Assembly: GCA_000149265.1 (NCBI GenBank) | Contig: CH002743.1 | Location: forward strand, 105,185-169,184 | DNA length: 64,000 nucleotides | Direction: 5' to 3' | Source: Ciona savignyi | Taxonomy: Eukaryota; Chordata; Ascidiacea; Phlebobranchia; Cionidae | Part shown: positions 12,930-25,100 of the stretch, piece by piece | Position numbering within the stretch: position 1 is the first letter of the stretch | Layout: each line of letters starts with the position of its first letter | Translations under genes and position numbers: made by a program | Notes under the pieces: generated by a model | Database searches by the model: none | Seen by the model: the letters and a program-made list of their open reading frames with translations, nothing else | What the model was told of the DNA's origin: nothing

Positions 12930-13190
12930 TTAAAATGGGATAGAATATGATATGATATTCATGTGTATCCCCCTGAATGGGAAATCCAAAGGTCAGATCA
13001 CATCGCGCCCATCGTCGGGTTACCGAAGCTATTTCAGTATGTTGTAGATGATAGACACGTTTCTTTAATTTGGTAGAAGCCATTGATCTACTGGGTTCAG
13101 GCAATGTCCGTAAAGTGCCTTACCCAAGAACACAACCGACTAGCTAGCGATCAGTTTCCCACCTGCAATCTTTCGATTAAAAGGCGAATC
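12930..13190. repeat. Dispersed repeat with GTGCCTTxCCCAAG motif
   Basis: About 250 bp running from GATATTCATGTGTATCCCCC to AAAGTGCCTTACCCAAGAAC and CTAGCTAGCGATCAG. Related copies occur at 13770-14035, 35222-35475 and 52880-53090, with more degenerate ones at 53320-53660 and near 53860. The AAGTGCCTTGCCCAAGGACA core is widely dispersed in marine invertebrate genomes. No coding capacity is conserved between copies. Confidence 0.7.
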
Positions 13191-13769
13191 GGCCAGACAA
13201 ACTTAGATTACACACATACATTTATTATTTGTTTCTGATAAGTTTTTTAGATACTTAATTTAAAACATGTGCACTAGAACATATGTAAGTTAAACCAATA
13301 TATCCAGTCGATGCCTGTTTTTTTTCTTTTTGCATTATTTGTATGCAAGTTCTAAAATTTGTTTCGAAATTTGTTTTCAAAACATATTTCATCAAAATTT
13401 GTTTCAAAATGTATGTACAGTTTTATCAAAACTCGTTTCGAGGGATGAGCTTATCCAACTGTTTTTATTTAATCTGAAACATTGTTAAAAAGCAACACAA
13501 GCAAGTCGTTGAAATTAGTGAAAAATCGGTTTAAAGACGAAGTTATGTAAACTCATTACAACTTATACACGCCAGTTCTAAAATTTATACCTGCACATAT
13601 TTGTCCTTTTACTTTTAACGAAATGAATATACTTAAAAATACAAGTTGTCAACTCATTACCTTATTTGTGCTGATATCCAGAGGTCATCAGTTCGAATAC
13701 TACCAGTGGCAGGATGTTTCTTGCTACCTACACGCTTTTACTACCTTCATTAAACGAGTCAGGTGATCA

Positions 13770-14035
13770 GGTATAGGATAGGATAGGATAGGATAGGATA
13801 GGATATTCATGTTTATCCCCGTGAATGGGAAAACCTAGGGGGTTATCAAACGGGCAATCGTCAGATCACCTCGCGCCCATCGTCGGGTTACCGGAGCTAT
13901 TGCAGTGTGTTGTATATGATAGACACGTTCCTTCAATTTGGTAGAACCCATTAATCCGCTGGGTTCAGGCAATGTCCGTAAAGTGCCTTGCCCAAGGACA
14001 CAACCGTCTAGCTAGCGACCAGTTTCGCACGAAGT
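13770..14035. repeat. Dispersed repeat copy with GGATA microsatellite head
   Basis: Fuller copy of the repeat at 12930-13190. It starts with a run of GGATA pentamers (about 13776-13803), then ATTCATGTTTATCCCCGTGA, and ends with TGCCTTGCCCAAGGACACAA and CTAGCTAGCGACCAG. The pentamer head recurs, shortened, in the copies at 35229 and 53400, suggesting that it is part of the element's end. Confidence 0.7.
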
Positions 14036-14260
14036 CACGAAATTTGTTTTAGAAACACATTTCATCAAAATTTGTTTCGAAATTTGTTTTCGAAACACAT
14101 TTCATTAAAAATTGTTTCGAAATTTGTTTTAGAAACACATTTCATTAAAAATTGTTTCGAAATTTGTTTTCGAAACACATTTAATCGAAAAATGTTTCGA
14201 AATTTGTTTTCGAAACACTTTTCATCAAAATTTGTTTCAAAAGCTTAGCTTTTCGAAATA
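14030..14260. repeat. 40-bp tandem repeat, second array
   Basis: Five or so units of the form CGAAATTTGTTTTxGAAACA then CATTTCATxAAAATTTGTTT, the same family and period as 12240-12395 with a few substitutions per unit. Confidence 0.8.
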
Positions 14261-14779
14261 TTTCCACAAAATCTGAAACATTCTTATTAAGAAACAAAAA
14301 CAAGTAATTGGAATTAACGAATCCACGCCAATTCTAAAATTTATACCACACATACGGTCCTATCAATTTTAACGAAATGAATATACTTAAAAAGACAAAT
14401 TGTCAACTCTTTACATCATTTGTGCTAATAGCCTGAGGTCGAAAGTTCGAATCCCACCAGCGGCAGAATGTTTCTTGCTACATACACGCTTTTACTACCT
14501 TCATGTAACGAGTCAGGTGATCAGATATACGTAGTCACGTACGTTTGTATGCATTACATCATTTGTATTTAAATTCAAACTTTTTTGTCGAGATATCGTT
14601 TTAAAACATATTAAAAAAATATTTCGAAACATATTTTAATGGAATAGGGTTTTAAAATGTTTTATTAAATTTTGTTTCGCAATTTCTTTGAAAACCTATA
14701 TCACCTAAATTTGATTTGAAATTTGTTTTCGAAAAAGTTTTATCAAAATAAGTAAACGAAATATCAGTTCTTTTAGGGG

Positions 14780-17372
14780 TGAACAAGTTTGCAAGGGTGT
14801 TACCCAATCATCTACTATATTTTTAGATATATCAAAGTTGTTTTATTTTAACCCAAAGCGAACGCATTTATAATTTGACGTGTGCGTCAGTGGCGCGCGT
14901 TAGAAAAGAAAACGGAATATAGGGTTTATTTTTTGGGAGCAAGTTTACAAACGTGTTACCCAAGCATCTACGAATTTTAATGCACTCACTACAACAAACC
15001 GTCGATTTAGGCATAATAAAGATGTTTTATCTTAACCCGAAGCGAACATATTGATAATTTGACGTGGTACGAGTGTGTCAGTGGCGCGCGAATGAAAAAT
15101 AAGGGAGATATAAGGGTCATTTTTTGGATACAAGTTAACAAGTGTGTTATCCAATAATGTACCAATGTTCATGCACTTACAACAGCAAAGCGTTAATTTA
15201 GGAATATCAAAGCTGTTTCATTTTAACCCAAAGCGAACATATTTAGAATTCGACGTGGTATGAGTGCGTTAGTGGCGCGCGTTATAAAAATAAGCAAGTT
15301 ATCCGGTTTATTTTATGGATACAAGTTTACAAGTATGTTATTCAACCATCTACCATCTTTCATGCACTTAATAAACAACAAATCGTCGATTTACATATAT
15401 CAAAGCTGTTTCATCTCATCCCAAAGCGAAAATATTGATAATTTAACGTGGTATGAGTGCGTTAGTGGCGCGCGTTAGAAAAGTAAACGGAATATACGGT
15501 TAATTTTTCGTATACACGTTTAAAAGTGTGTTACCCAATCATTTACCAATTTTCATGCACTTACTACAACAAATCGTCGATTTAGATATATCAAAGCTAT
15601 TTCATTTTAACCCAAAGCGAACATATTGATAATTTGACGTGATATGAGTGCGTTAGTGGCGCGCGTTAGAAAAGTAAAGGGAATATAAGGTTCCTTATTT
15701 GGATATAAGTTTACAAGTGTGTTACCCAACCATCTACCAATTTTCATGCACTTGCTACAACAAATCGTCGAATTAGATATATCAAAGCTGTTTCATCTCT
15801 ACCCAAAGCGAACATATTGATAATTTGACGTGGTATGAGTGCGTTAATGGCGCGCGTTAGAAAAGTAAACGGAATATAGGGTTAATTTTTCGTATACAAG
15901 TTTAAACGTGTGTTACCCAACCATGTACCAATTTTCATCTACTTACTACAACAAATCGTCGATTTAGATATATCAAAGCTGTTTCATCTCTACCAAAAGC
16001 GAACATATTGGGAATTGGACGTGGTATGAGTGCGTTAGTGGCGCGCGTTAGAAAAGTAAACGGAATATAGGGTTAATTTTTCGTATACACGTTTAAAAGT
16101 GTGTTACCCAATCATTTACCAATTTTCATGCACTTACTACAACAAATCGTCGATTTAGATATATCAAAGCTGTTTCATTTTAACCCAAAGCGAACATATT
16201 GATAATTTGACGTGATATGAGTGCGTTAGTGGCGCGCGTTAGAAAAGTAAAGGGAATATAAAGTTCCTTATTTGGATATAAGTTTACAATTGTGTTACCC
16301 AATCATCTACCAATTTTCATGCACTTAATACAACAAATCGTCGATTAAGATATCAAATCTGTTTCATCTCATCCCAAAGCGAAGATATTGATAATTTAAC
16401 GTGGTATGAGGGCGTTAGTTGCGCGCGTTAGAAAAGTAAATGGAATATAGGCTTCATTTTTTGGATATAGGTTTACAAGTGTGTTACCCAACCATCTACC
16501 AATTTTCATGCACTTGCTACAACAAATCGTCGATTTAGATATATCAAAGCTGTTTCATCTCTACCCAAAGCGAACATATTGATAATTTGACGTGGTATGA
16601 GTGCGTTAGTAGAGCGTTAGAAAAGTAAACGGAATATAGGGTTCATTTTTCGTAAACAAGTTTAAACGTGTGTTACCCAACCATGTACCAATTTTTACGC
16701 ATTTACTACAACAAATCGTCGATTTAGATATATTAAAGCTGTTTCATCTCTACCAAAAGCGAACATATTGAGAATTGGACGTGGTATGAGTGCGTTAGTG
16801 GCGCGCGTTAGAAAAGTAATCGGAATATAAGGTTTCTTATTTGGATAGAAGTTAACAAGTGTGTTACCCAACCATCTACCAATTTTCATGCACTTAATAC
16901 AACAAATCGTCGATTAAGATATATCAAATCTGTTTCATCTCTATACCCAAAGCGAACATATTGATAATTTGACGTGGTATGAGTGCGTTAATGGCGCGCG
17001 TTAGAAAAGTAAACGGAATATAGGGTTAATTTTTCGTATACAAGTTTAAACGTGTGTTACCCAACCATGTACCAATTTTCATCTACTTACTACAACAAAT
17101 CGTCGATTTACATATATCAAAGCTGTTTCATATCTACACAAAGCGAACATATTGATAATTTGACGTGGTATGAGTGTTTTAGTGGCGCGCGTTAGAAAAG
17201 TAAACGGAATATAGGGTTAATTTTTCGTATACAAGTTTGAAAGTGTGTTACCCAATCATCTACCAATTTTTATGCACTTACTACAACAAATCGTCGATTC
17301 AGATATATCAAAGCTTTTTCATCTCTACCCAAAGCGAACATATTGATAATTTGACGTGATATGAGTGCATTA
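14780..17372 (+). repeat. ~190-bp satellite array
   Basis: About 13-14 tandem copies of a ~190-191-bp unit. Landmarks in each unit: ATATCAAAGCTGTTTCAT, CCCAAAGCGAACATATTGAT, TTGACGTGGTATGAGTGCGT, TAGTGGCGCGCGTTAGAAAA, GTGTTACCCAACCATCTACC and CAACAAATCGTCGATTTA. The AAAGCG landmark falls near 15423, 15613, 15803, 15993, 16185 and 16376, fixing the period. The first units (14780-15190) are more diverged than later ones, as expected at an array edge. The array runs into the assembly gap, so its true length is unknown. No ORF persists between units. Confidence 0.92.
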
Positions 17373-17472
17373 NNNNNNNNNNNNNNNNNNNNNNNNNNNN
17401 NNNNNNNNNNNNNNNNNNNNNNNNNNNNNNNNNNNNNNNNNNNNNNNNNNNNNNNNNNNNNNNNNNNNNNNN
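17373..17472. other. Assembly gap of 100 N
   Basis: Exactly 100 N, the usual placeholder for a gap of unknown size, placed inside the satellite. Sequence to the right (17473 onward) is not satellite. Missing sequence here may include the first exon of the receptor at 19155. Confidence 0.99.
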
Positions 17473-18069
17473 CCCAACCCTGTCATTAATATCATGGATT
17501 TTGCGGTACCTCTAAATACTACAGGGCCGATTAGAGCGCTTGGATCGCTTCCTATACTTCCTAATTACAAAAGCTATGATAATAATATTAGGGTTGGAGT
17601 TAAAGTTAGTTCTGGGGTTGAGATTAGTGTTTGGGACAGGGTTAGAATTACTTTCCATAGCAATCTAAAGTGATCCAAGCGATACTGTAGTAGGCCTATT
17701 TAGAGGCATCCTGGATTGGGCAACGCTAAAAGGAGGGAAAGCGGGAAGGAGGGAAACTGCTCACTAAAATTAAGGAAACTAATTTTAACCCACCCCTAAA
17801 CACTAACCGTTCTGTCCCCAGCCGTATGCCTGTATGTATTAAAAACAAAACTGTACAATGTTTATACATACCTACTTACTAATCATGACAATTGCGTCAC
17901 AATAGTGCTTATTTGCCTACATTGCAATCAATAATACCTGCTTAACTGTAAACCATTCAAACACATGTGACAATTCGTATTTCCAAGCGTTATTTATTGA
18001 AGAATGCAGTTTCTCTATCAATTACTTTACATCCAATGTCTTTTCACTGGTAAGTACATTTTATGAAAT
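17473..18069. other. Spacer between gap and v-Themis-like gene; polyA signal
   Basis: No gene or signal-peptide exon recognised. The first ~200 bp resembles a short dispersed repeat (GGGTTGGAGTTAAAGTTAGT region). A minus-strand AATAAA at 17993-17998, 72 bp past the stop codon of the fibrinogen-like gene, is its probable polyadenylation signal. Confidence 0.6.
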
Positions 18070-19114
18070 TTATAACGGTATCCGGTACAATAGTTTCATG
18101 GATACCGCTTTAAAAGCAGTGTTGTTTTTATTAATGGTGTCCCAGTGATACCAATAAATGTTGGATTTTGAGTTTTTGTCTCCTTGTTTTGGGTAAGGAC
18201 CATTAAGGTTGGAATCGCCACATACATAAAACCACCAACCACTCTGTAGTTTTTTACCACAGTTTAAAAAATCATACGGTCCGTTGTTTCTGTCGAAGGT
18301 GGTAAACTCATCTTTGTCCAATGGCCATGATCCTTTGGTAAGTGCATTTCCTCCAAAGAATGAAATAAATTTAATGGCGTAATTCATTTTTTTGTCCGTC
18401 ACGGTAAAAGTTTTGTATTCAATATATGCAGTTACTTTGTCATTATCTTTAAGATCAATTCTTAAGTAAGGAGCCGTATCGTAGTAGTTAAAATAAAAAA
18501 ACGCAATGTCCTGAAACGTCAAAAGGTGTATATTTTCTAAGCCCAACCAATACTCCCCGTTAGGATTTCCAAATCCATTTGCATAACTTTTCCAGTTTCT
18601 AAAAAAATTAATTTCTCCATTTAGTCTTCTTTGAATTGTAATCCAACCTCTTTTCGACGAGATATTACTTACTACGTCCATGTCGCAATGAATGTAAATG
18701 AATTTGTAGCTTGATAGCAGCCATATGGGATATACTCCACTTCGTGTAAATCCATTACTGAATGCACATGAGCAATCTGCAAATATAATAAAAGTTAGTT
18801 TTAACCATTCTATACTTTGTGTTCTACAGACCTTATAGGTCCACAGCAGTTTACATACCAGAGCAAATTCCTGTTTCATTTTTCGTTAACAAAGGTTGAT
18901 CTGTTTGCCTTCGAGATTTAAAAGTTGCATTATTCCATGTTACACAATAAGTACGACTTTGAAGTTTCATAGCCGTTAGTTTTCTTATAGATCTTGTCAT
19001 ATTTAATACATTTTGATGTAACATGGTAACATTGGTTGCAATCACTGAATTGCAATTTACGAGTATTCGAAATAAAAAAACTGCCATGCATATATACAAA
19101 ATTCTTGAATTCAT
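18070..19114 (-). CDS. v-Themis: v-Themis-like fibrinogen-related egg-coat ligand, copy B, intact
   Basis: Two exons, join(19114-18859, 18776-18070) on the minus strand, 320 codons plus stop, in frame. Exon 1 has a signal peptide (MNSRILYICMAVFLF...), N-glycosylation sequons (NVT, NMT, NAT, NET) and a short heptad-like stretch. Exon 2 is a complete fibrinogen C-terminal domain: DCSCAFSNGFTRSG, GWITIQRRLNG, NGEYWLGLENIHLLT, NCGKKLQSGWWFYVCG, LNGPYPKQGD and MKLLYRI. In Ciona, v-Themis proteins are vitelline-coat ligands for sperm s-Themis in self-recognition at fertilisation. This gene is antisense and 5' to the receptor exon at 19155, with only 40 bp between its ATG and that exon, as in the published nesting. 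Its promoter must therefore lie within receptor exons 2-3. Exon 1 is much less similar to copy A than exon 2 is. I cannot say which Themis pair this is. Confidence 0.85.
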
Positions 19115-19154
19115 CTTGGATCATTATTTAAAACTGCACTTTCTGTACGACCAG

Positions 19155-22100
19155 TGCAATATGAAGCAGAAACAGTGAGCTTACCAGAAGGTGAATTGGC
19201 CTCCCCTTCTTCTGCTAAATGTGGGAAGTCGCTTCCGTTTAAAAAGACCTGGGAATTTTTGGTTCCTAGCAGCGCCGCACTTTTGTTACGATTTGAACAT
19301 TTCAGCATCCCGAGGTGTCAACTTTGTATTAGATCAAGTTGTCGCAGATTTCTAATTTTTAACCCTTTTAGTTGTAGCACTGCGTCATTAATGGTTAGAA
19401 CAGAGGGTCGTTCGTATTATTGCGGACACTTGGAGCCCCCTGCAACATATCTAGTCGATGTTAATCAAATTGAACTAACTTCAAGCACTGGGGAATGTTC
19501 GGGATTATTTCGAATAAAGTATGCAATGGCAGGCAAGTTTTTGTTTTCACGGTTTCGGCCGACGCTGTATTTCGACTGCAATGTGTAAGCGCACTGTTTG
19601 AAGTAGCATTTTATTTTTTGGAATTTGCAGATTTAGTCACAAGCGTGGCATTTCAAGGTTCATTCCGTGTAGATGAACCAGTTGCCTTTGTGCATGAATG
19701 GAAACATTTGTACGATTTTCAAGTTCAGTGCATTTTTGATTGTACAGCCTCCCGCAGACAAACTTTGAACAAATCCGATAAAACTGTATATTGCACCTTT
19801 GCGGAACCGGGGGAGGCGTTGTATCACAGCAAATGTAGTGCATCTGGAACAAAACTAAATCTCCGTAGAGGTGGTCATGTATTAATTGAAAATGTCTTGT
19901 CATTACTAACTTTAAATTTAATGAACAGTCAAACATTTAACGAGGGTTCCATAACAATTGTCATATCACACACGTATCTTTATCCAATTTTATATCAGAT
20001 TATAATCGGCAATTCTACATTACAACATGCCTCTGGCTTGTATGATTCATCAAAGTATAAAAGAAAAGCAAGAATATCTATTGAATTTCCAATACATCGC
20101 GATATAACTGAAAAACTTGGTGCTGGACGACACAACTACTCTTTACTTTTGCAAAATAATGTTTCTTTAGTTTTGATAAAAACATTCTATTTGTTGGTCA
20201 ACACGCCTTTAGACAATTTGACAGCTGTTGTGCTAGACAGCCAAGACAAACACCCAGACAATAAACTTCAAAGCGCTTACGTTCAACTTAGTATTAAACA
20301 AGGTGCACCGGCCAATATTACACTTAGACTTCAAGATACTTCCCGTCTTTATTCTGGGTCACACTTATTTTTATATTGCTCTACAACAGTCGAATGTACA
20401 CAATTAGTGACAAGAGTAAATATACCACAGTTTAACAAGCAATACCGGATAAACGTTACTGCGGTGAATGACATTTCAAGTGTGGCAACAATGTCTCAAG
20501 TTTTCGAAGTTTACCCTCAGATTTTGGATGTTTACATGTTTTCAAATCGCTCATTGTTTGGCTTGGAAACTGTTATCTTGCTGTATTTTAAAGGAGATGT
20601 CGGTGATTATCAATTACGACTTTTCGTAGAAAACAGATTGGTTACAAAATCGTTGTTAAAAATTTTACCGCTTACTTATCCTTCTGATAATAACGAAGAC
20701 TTCCCTGTCGATCTTAGTACATACAAACCAATGAGGCTAAACGTTAAATTTAAATCTCATGGAAGAAAATTAATTGTCGCCAGTGTTTCCAACAGCAAAC
20801 AAGTTTTCAATTACACGTTTGAATTACTTGTTCAACAGAATCCAAGTTGTTTAAATAAAGTCAAAATCAGAACCTACGAAAATTCGAATTACGTTACATC
20901 TGTTCCAGTTAATGGTTTGTTGTTAAGCGTGGATATAAAATACAACTGCACGGAAAGAATGGAACTACAATTTCAATGGAAGGTATATGAATCGGATGCC
21001 AATTTTGATTTTGCGAATACAAAGAACGAAATTGCCTTAGACAGAAACAACGTAGAGAATGAGATAATATTGGAAAGATACCAACTACCACCTGGATATT
21101 ACATTGTTATGGTCATCGTGTCTACCCAGGACGCTGTTCACAACAACGTAACAGCTGAACAGCGGGATTACATTAGGATTAAACTTCCCACGAGAAAACT
21201 CGACGTTGTTATCATTGGAGGGAGTAGCAGGGAGATTGGTGAGATTGTAGTTTAATTTGGAATAAATATAATTTAACAAAGAACGCAGTTTATTTTACCT
21301 TATATACATTTGTACACAGGTAACTCTCGCGTTATAAATTTCACTGCAAACGTTTTAAACAAAAACAATCCAAACTCCACTCTATCTTACAACTGGTTTT
21401 GTGCAAAGAATCATGAGGATTTGCCGTCAAACTCAAAGCTAGGAAAGCTATTGAGAAAGGGTAAATATATCGTTATAACTGAATTCCCTAAAACAGCGAG
21501 CAAAATGTATTCCATGTAGGGTCATGTTTTGAATGGGAACCTCTGCTTATTGGAGAATTAAAACCACTAAAAGTAACAAGATTCCAAACAAATTCTCGTT
21601 ATTTCATTCGAGTGATAGTTTCGGTGAAAGGTATTGATTCTGGATATGCCGATCAAGAGTTAATCACTTTGTCTCCAAACAATCCGCAATTGACAGCCAA
21701 GTGGGTAGATATTAGTTGTTGAAAACCACTTCTATAGCAAATAATTTACACCTGTATGTGTTTCATAAAGGTGCATTTCGAATTGTAAATACGATATTAT
21801 ATCACACCGACCTGTAATCGTGGAATCGGAATGCAATGATTGTCACTACTTATCATGGTCGTTTGACAACTCGACTTTGGACCGATGTGGAAATAAAACG
21901 ATTTGTAAAGTTGATGCAGAAACATTGAACAAGCAAAATCGACAACGTAACCACACCCTTGTTGTAAAAGGTCAGCTGATATTTATGCAAAACAACTGCT
22001 ACATATATGTTAAAGCTTCGATTGTAAATCGGTGTGTTCTTATTAATAAAGGGTACATTGTCTTTGGCTGTATTTCGTCTTCACCTGATGTTTGCATGTC

Positions 22101-25100
22101 TGTGTTGTATGAGTTGCTTTACTGGTTGCAACTCACTTTTACTTTAGTTTTTTTTTTAATTTGAGAGCTGGCTAAAGGTTATTAACCCCTAATACAAAAA
22201 TACAACAGTTCTTCGGGAAAAACTGTATTTTAGGTTTCAACGTAAACGGAAGTTCATCTTCTGCAACATTCAAATTTGCCACTGTGGCGACACCAGCCGG
22301 AGGAAAATGTAGAATTTCACCAACATCAGGAACTGCTGGCATTACAAAGTTTTCGGTGTCTTGTCATGATTTTAAAGACATCGATAGTCCAATTATGTAC
22401 AAGTTTTTAGTTTCAACAAAACGTGAGATAATTTTAATTCATTTGGTTTTATCTCAATCTAAATGTAACCATTCGATACAGGTACAGGAGTATATCTTGC
22501 CCAATACGGTTACGAAAATACCATCAAAGATTTGACTTTGCCACAAGGAGATGGACAAGACAATTATGTGGCGATCATCACCGATGTATGCAATGGAATA
22601 GGATCTTGTTATCAGCAAGTTTTAAATGCACGAGTTTCAAAGAATGAGCAAGCAAGCGCCGAAATTATAAAACATTTGAATTTTGCTTTGAATGCCAGAA
22701 ATCTTCAGAGAATCGTGCAACTCGTTGTTCCAGCGACTTTAACCAATGTCATGACATCGTTACAGGTGGAATTGACATCACAACAAATAGTTATTAAAAT
22801 ATCAAGTTAGCTAAACCTTAATTATACTCCAGAGAAACCAAATTTTGCGAGTAGTAAATGATTTTACTCTTGTGTCAGAAGAATCCGTTCAACAAATGAG
22901 CGATCTTATCAACCATGTAACGAATAAGCCTACTGAATTGACGGAAGACAGCGTGGTAAATATGTTATGGAGCATTGGTTTGTTTTGTTAAGTAAATTAC
23001 AAAAAATGTATATTATATAAAGAAAACCGCTTGGGAAAAATTAACTGAGATCAAAGCGTTCATTACAAAACATCATTCCGATGATACCAACTTCACAGCC
23101 ATACTTACATCATGCGTAAAGAGCGTTGCTAATATTTTACAATCAACAAATTTGGCACAAACTATGGTCGGTACAAATGTAATGTTAAAATATAACAGGT
23201 TATTATGTAACCTGATACAACACTTCGCAGCGTGAAGGGACGATAGGAATGAGTGAATTTACTCAAACACTGTTATCTGAAATTGTACCTGGTGATCAAC
23301 CTATGATCGTCCAAACATCTGCTTCTCAAACAACTCTTACGAGAATGGACCACTCCTCTGTTGGTAAGCATAGCAGTAATTACTTTATCATACACAGTTA
23401 TTGTATTCTTATTCTGTATGCTATTTGCAGATAGGTTAGTTGACAAAACAACTGACTTTCATTTGCAAAGTATGCCAGAGTTTAACATAAATGACTCTCA
23501 TTAACCTGCAGGTATTTATCCGTTGTCCCAAGTCATTTTATAAAATACAAATCAAAACGTGTGTTTCAGGTTTCGAAATACAAAACTAATCTGATCAACT
23601 TCAACACTTACGACAGAAAAGTTGATCACGTTACGTCAGTCTTTATGAGCACTGGATGGCAGAAGCCAGTTTCCCTACCGACTGAAAAGTTAAAAGATAT
23701 GGAACCGATTATCAGAGTCACTCCCAAACCGAAATCTTTGTCTGTTCGGTTTAAACAAAACGGTGACTGTAACAGTACAATATGTACCGTTTATGCTTCA
23801 ATGACAATCGACAGGGTTTCGACAACTGAAAACGAAGAGGGTGCCTATCTTATTATCAACGTAAAAATCGAAAATGTTAGAGTTGGGGACTTGCATTTGG
23901 AACTACGTGGGGAACTAAGCATGATTTCTTACAACAACTCAAAATCCATACTTGGTAAAACAATAGTCTGTATTCATTTGCCCCTAAATCACAGATAAAT
24001 GTACAGGTGAACAGTTGATCTGGAAAATTCCCATTGCTCGCTTGCCTGAGAGCATTAGTAGCTACAGGTTGTATATCTCCGCAAACGTTACAGAATGGAA
24101 TGTTGTAACAGCTGGTGTGGACGGCACAGTCTCGACCTATTTTATTAACTGCTTGTTCTGGGAAGATGGAATAAACAACTGGAACACTAAAGGTTGCGAG
24201 GTTTGTTTGTTCAATATACGTGGGAAACTAACTACATTTTACCATACTTTTCACAAAGCCAAGCACGAATGAAAACTTTGAAGTGGTGTGCAAATGTGAT
24301 AGTTTTCCATCCAAAAGACTAGGTAGAAGCTTTGATGATTCCGACACCGTCCCAACGTTGTTTGCATCAAGACTTATCGTTTATCCGAACAAAATTGATT
24401 ACGAAAAGGTATAACTGTTGCTCACATTTAAGCCTAAGAGTATAAAAATTCTTGTTTCCAGTTGTCTTGGAATCTTTGGAAAGAATTTCAAAAGAATCCA
24501 ATAATTTTTTGTATTCTGTTTTTGCTTTATTCCACATTCCTTCTTTTGCTTATGTGGGCACAGAGAATAGACATAGAAAGTAAAACCCAGGTAACAGAGA
24601 ACTTATAATATCCTCTAAAGTGTTTTACTTAAACAAGACTTTTTAGAAATGTTTCATTGAAGTTTGCGATAACATGCCAACACACAGTTATCGTTATTAC
24701 GTTACATTGTACCTTGGAAGTAGCATGTTCACTTCAAGAAAGTCAACTATTCTTTTAACGCTTGTTGGTTCAGAAAACATTGGAAACACTCACATCTTGC
24801 AAGTAAGAATTGCAAAAATTCACAATAGTCTACTCTAACATTAAATGTATTGGATGCATTTCAGAATTCCGGAGAAGACATTTTAACACCAAGTAGCGTT
24901 CGATCATTCTTGATTACCACAGAATCTAGTCTGGGAAACGTGATTGGAGTTCGTTTATTGTGCAGGACTGAATCATCAAGATTGTTTAAAACTACATGGT
25001 ACATCCGACTTAAAATCTGTTACAGCTATAACTAATTAAATATTTTATAGGCATCTTCAAAGAATTGTTGTACGTGATTTAGAAATCAATGAATGTTGTT

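Larger units (their letters stand above)
11661..14770. repeat. TTTCGAAA/AAATTTG-rich repeat region, no gene seen
   Basis: Roughly 3.1 kb dominated by short motifs TTTCGAAA, AAATTTGTTT and AAAACATATTTCATC, with embedded dispersed repeats listed separately. Open frames here are low-complexity (F, K, N, V, S) and follow the repeat, so no gene is called. The whole block interrupts the homology that copy B shows with downstream sequence. Confidence 0.75.

Noticed and set aside
14780..17372. Regularly spaced array resembling a CRISPR
   Set aside because: Period is ~190 bp with the whole unit conserved and no variable spacers; this is a eukaryotic satellite.
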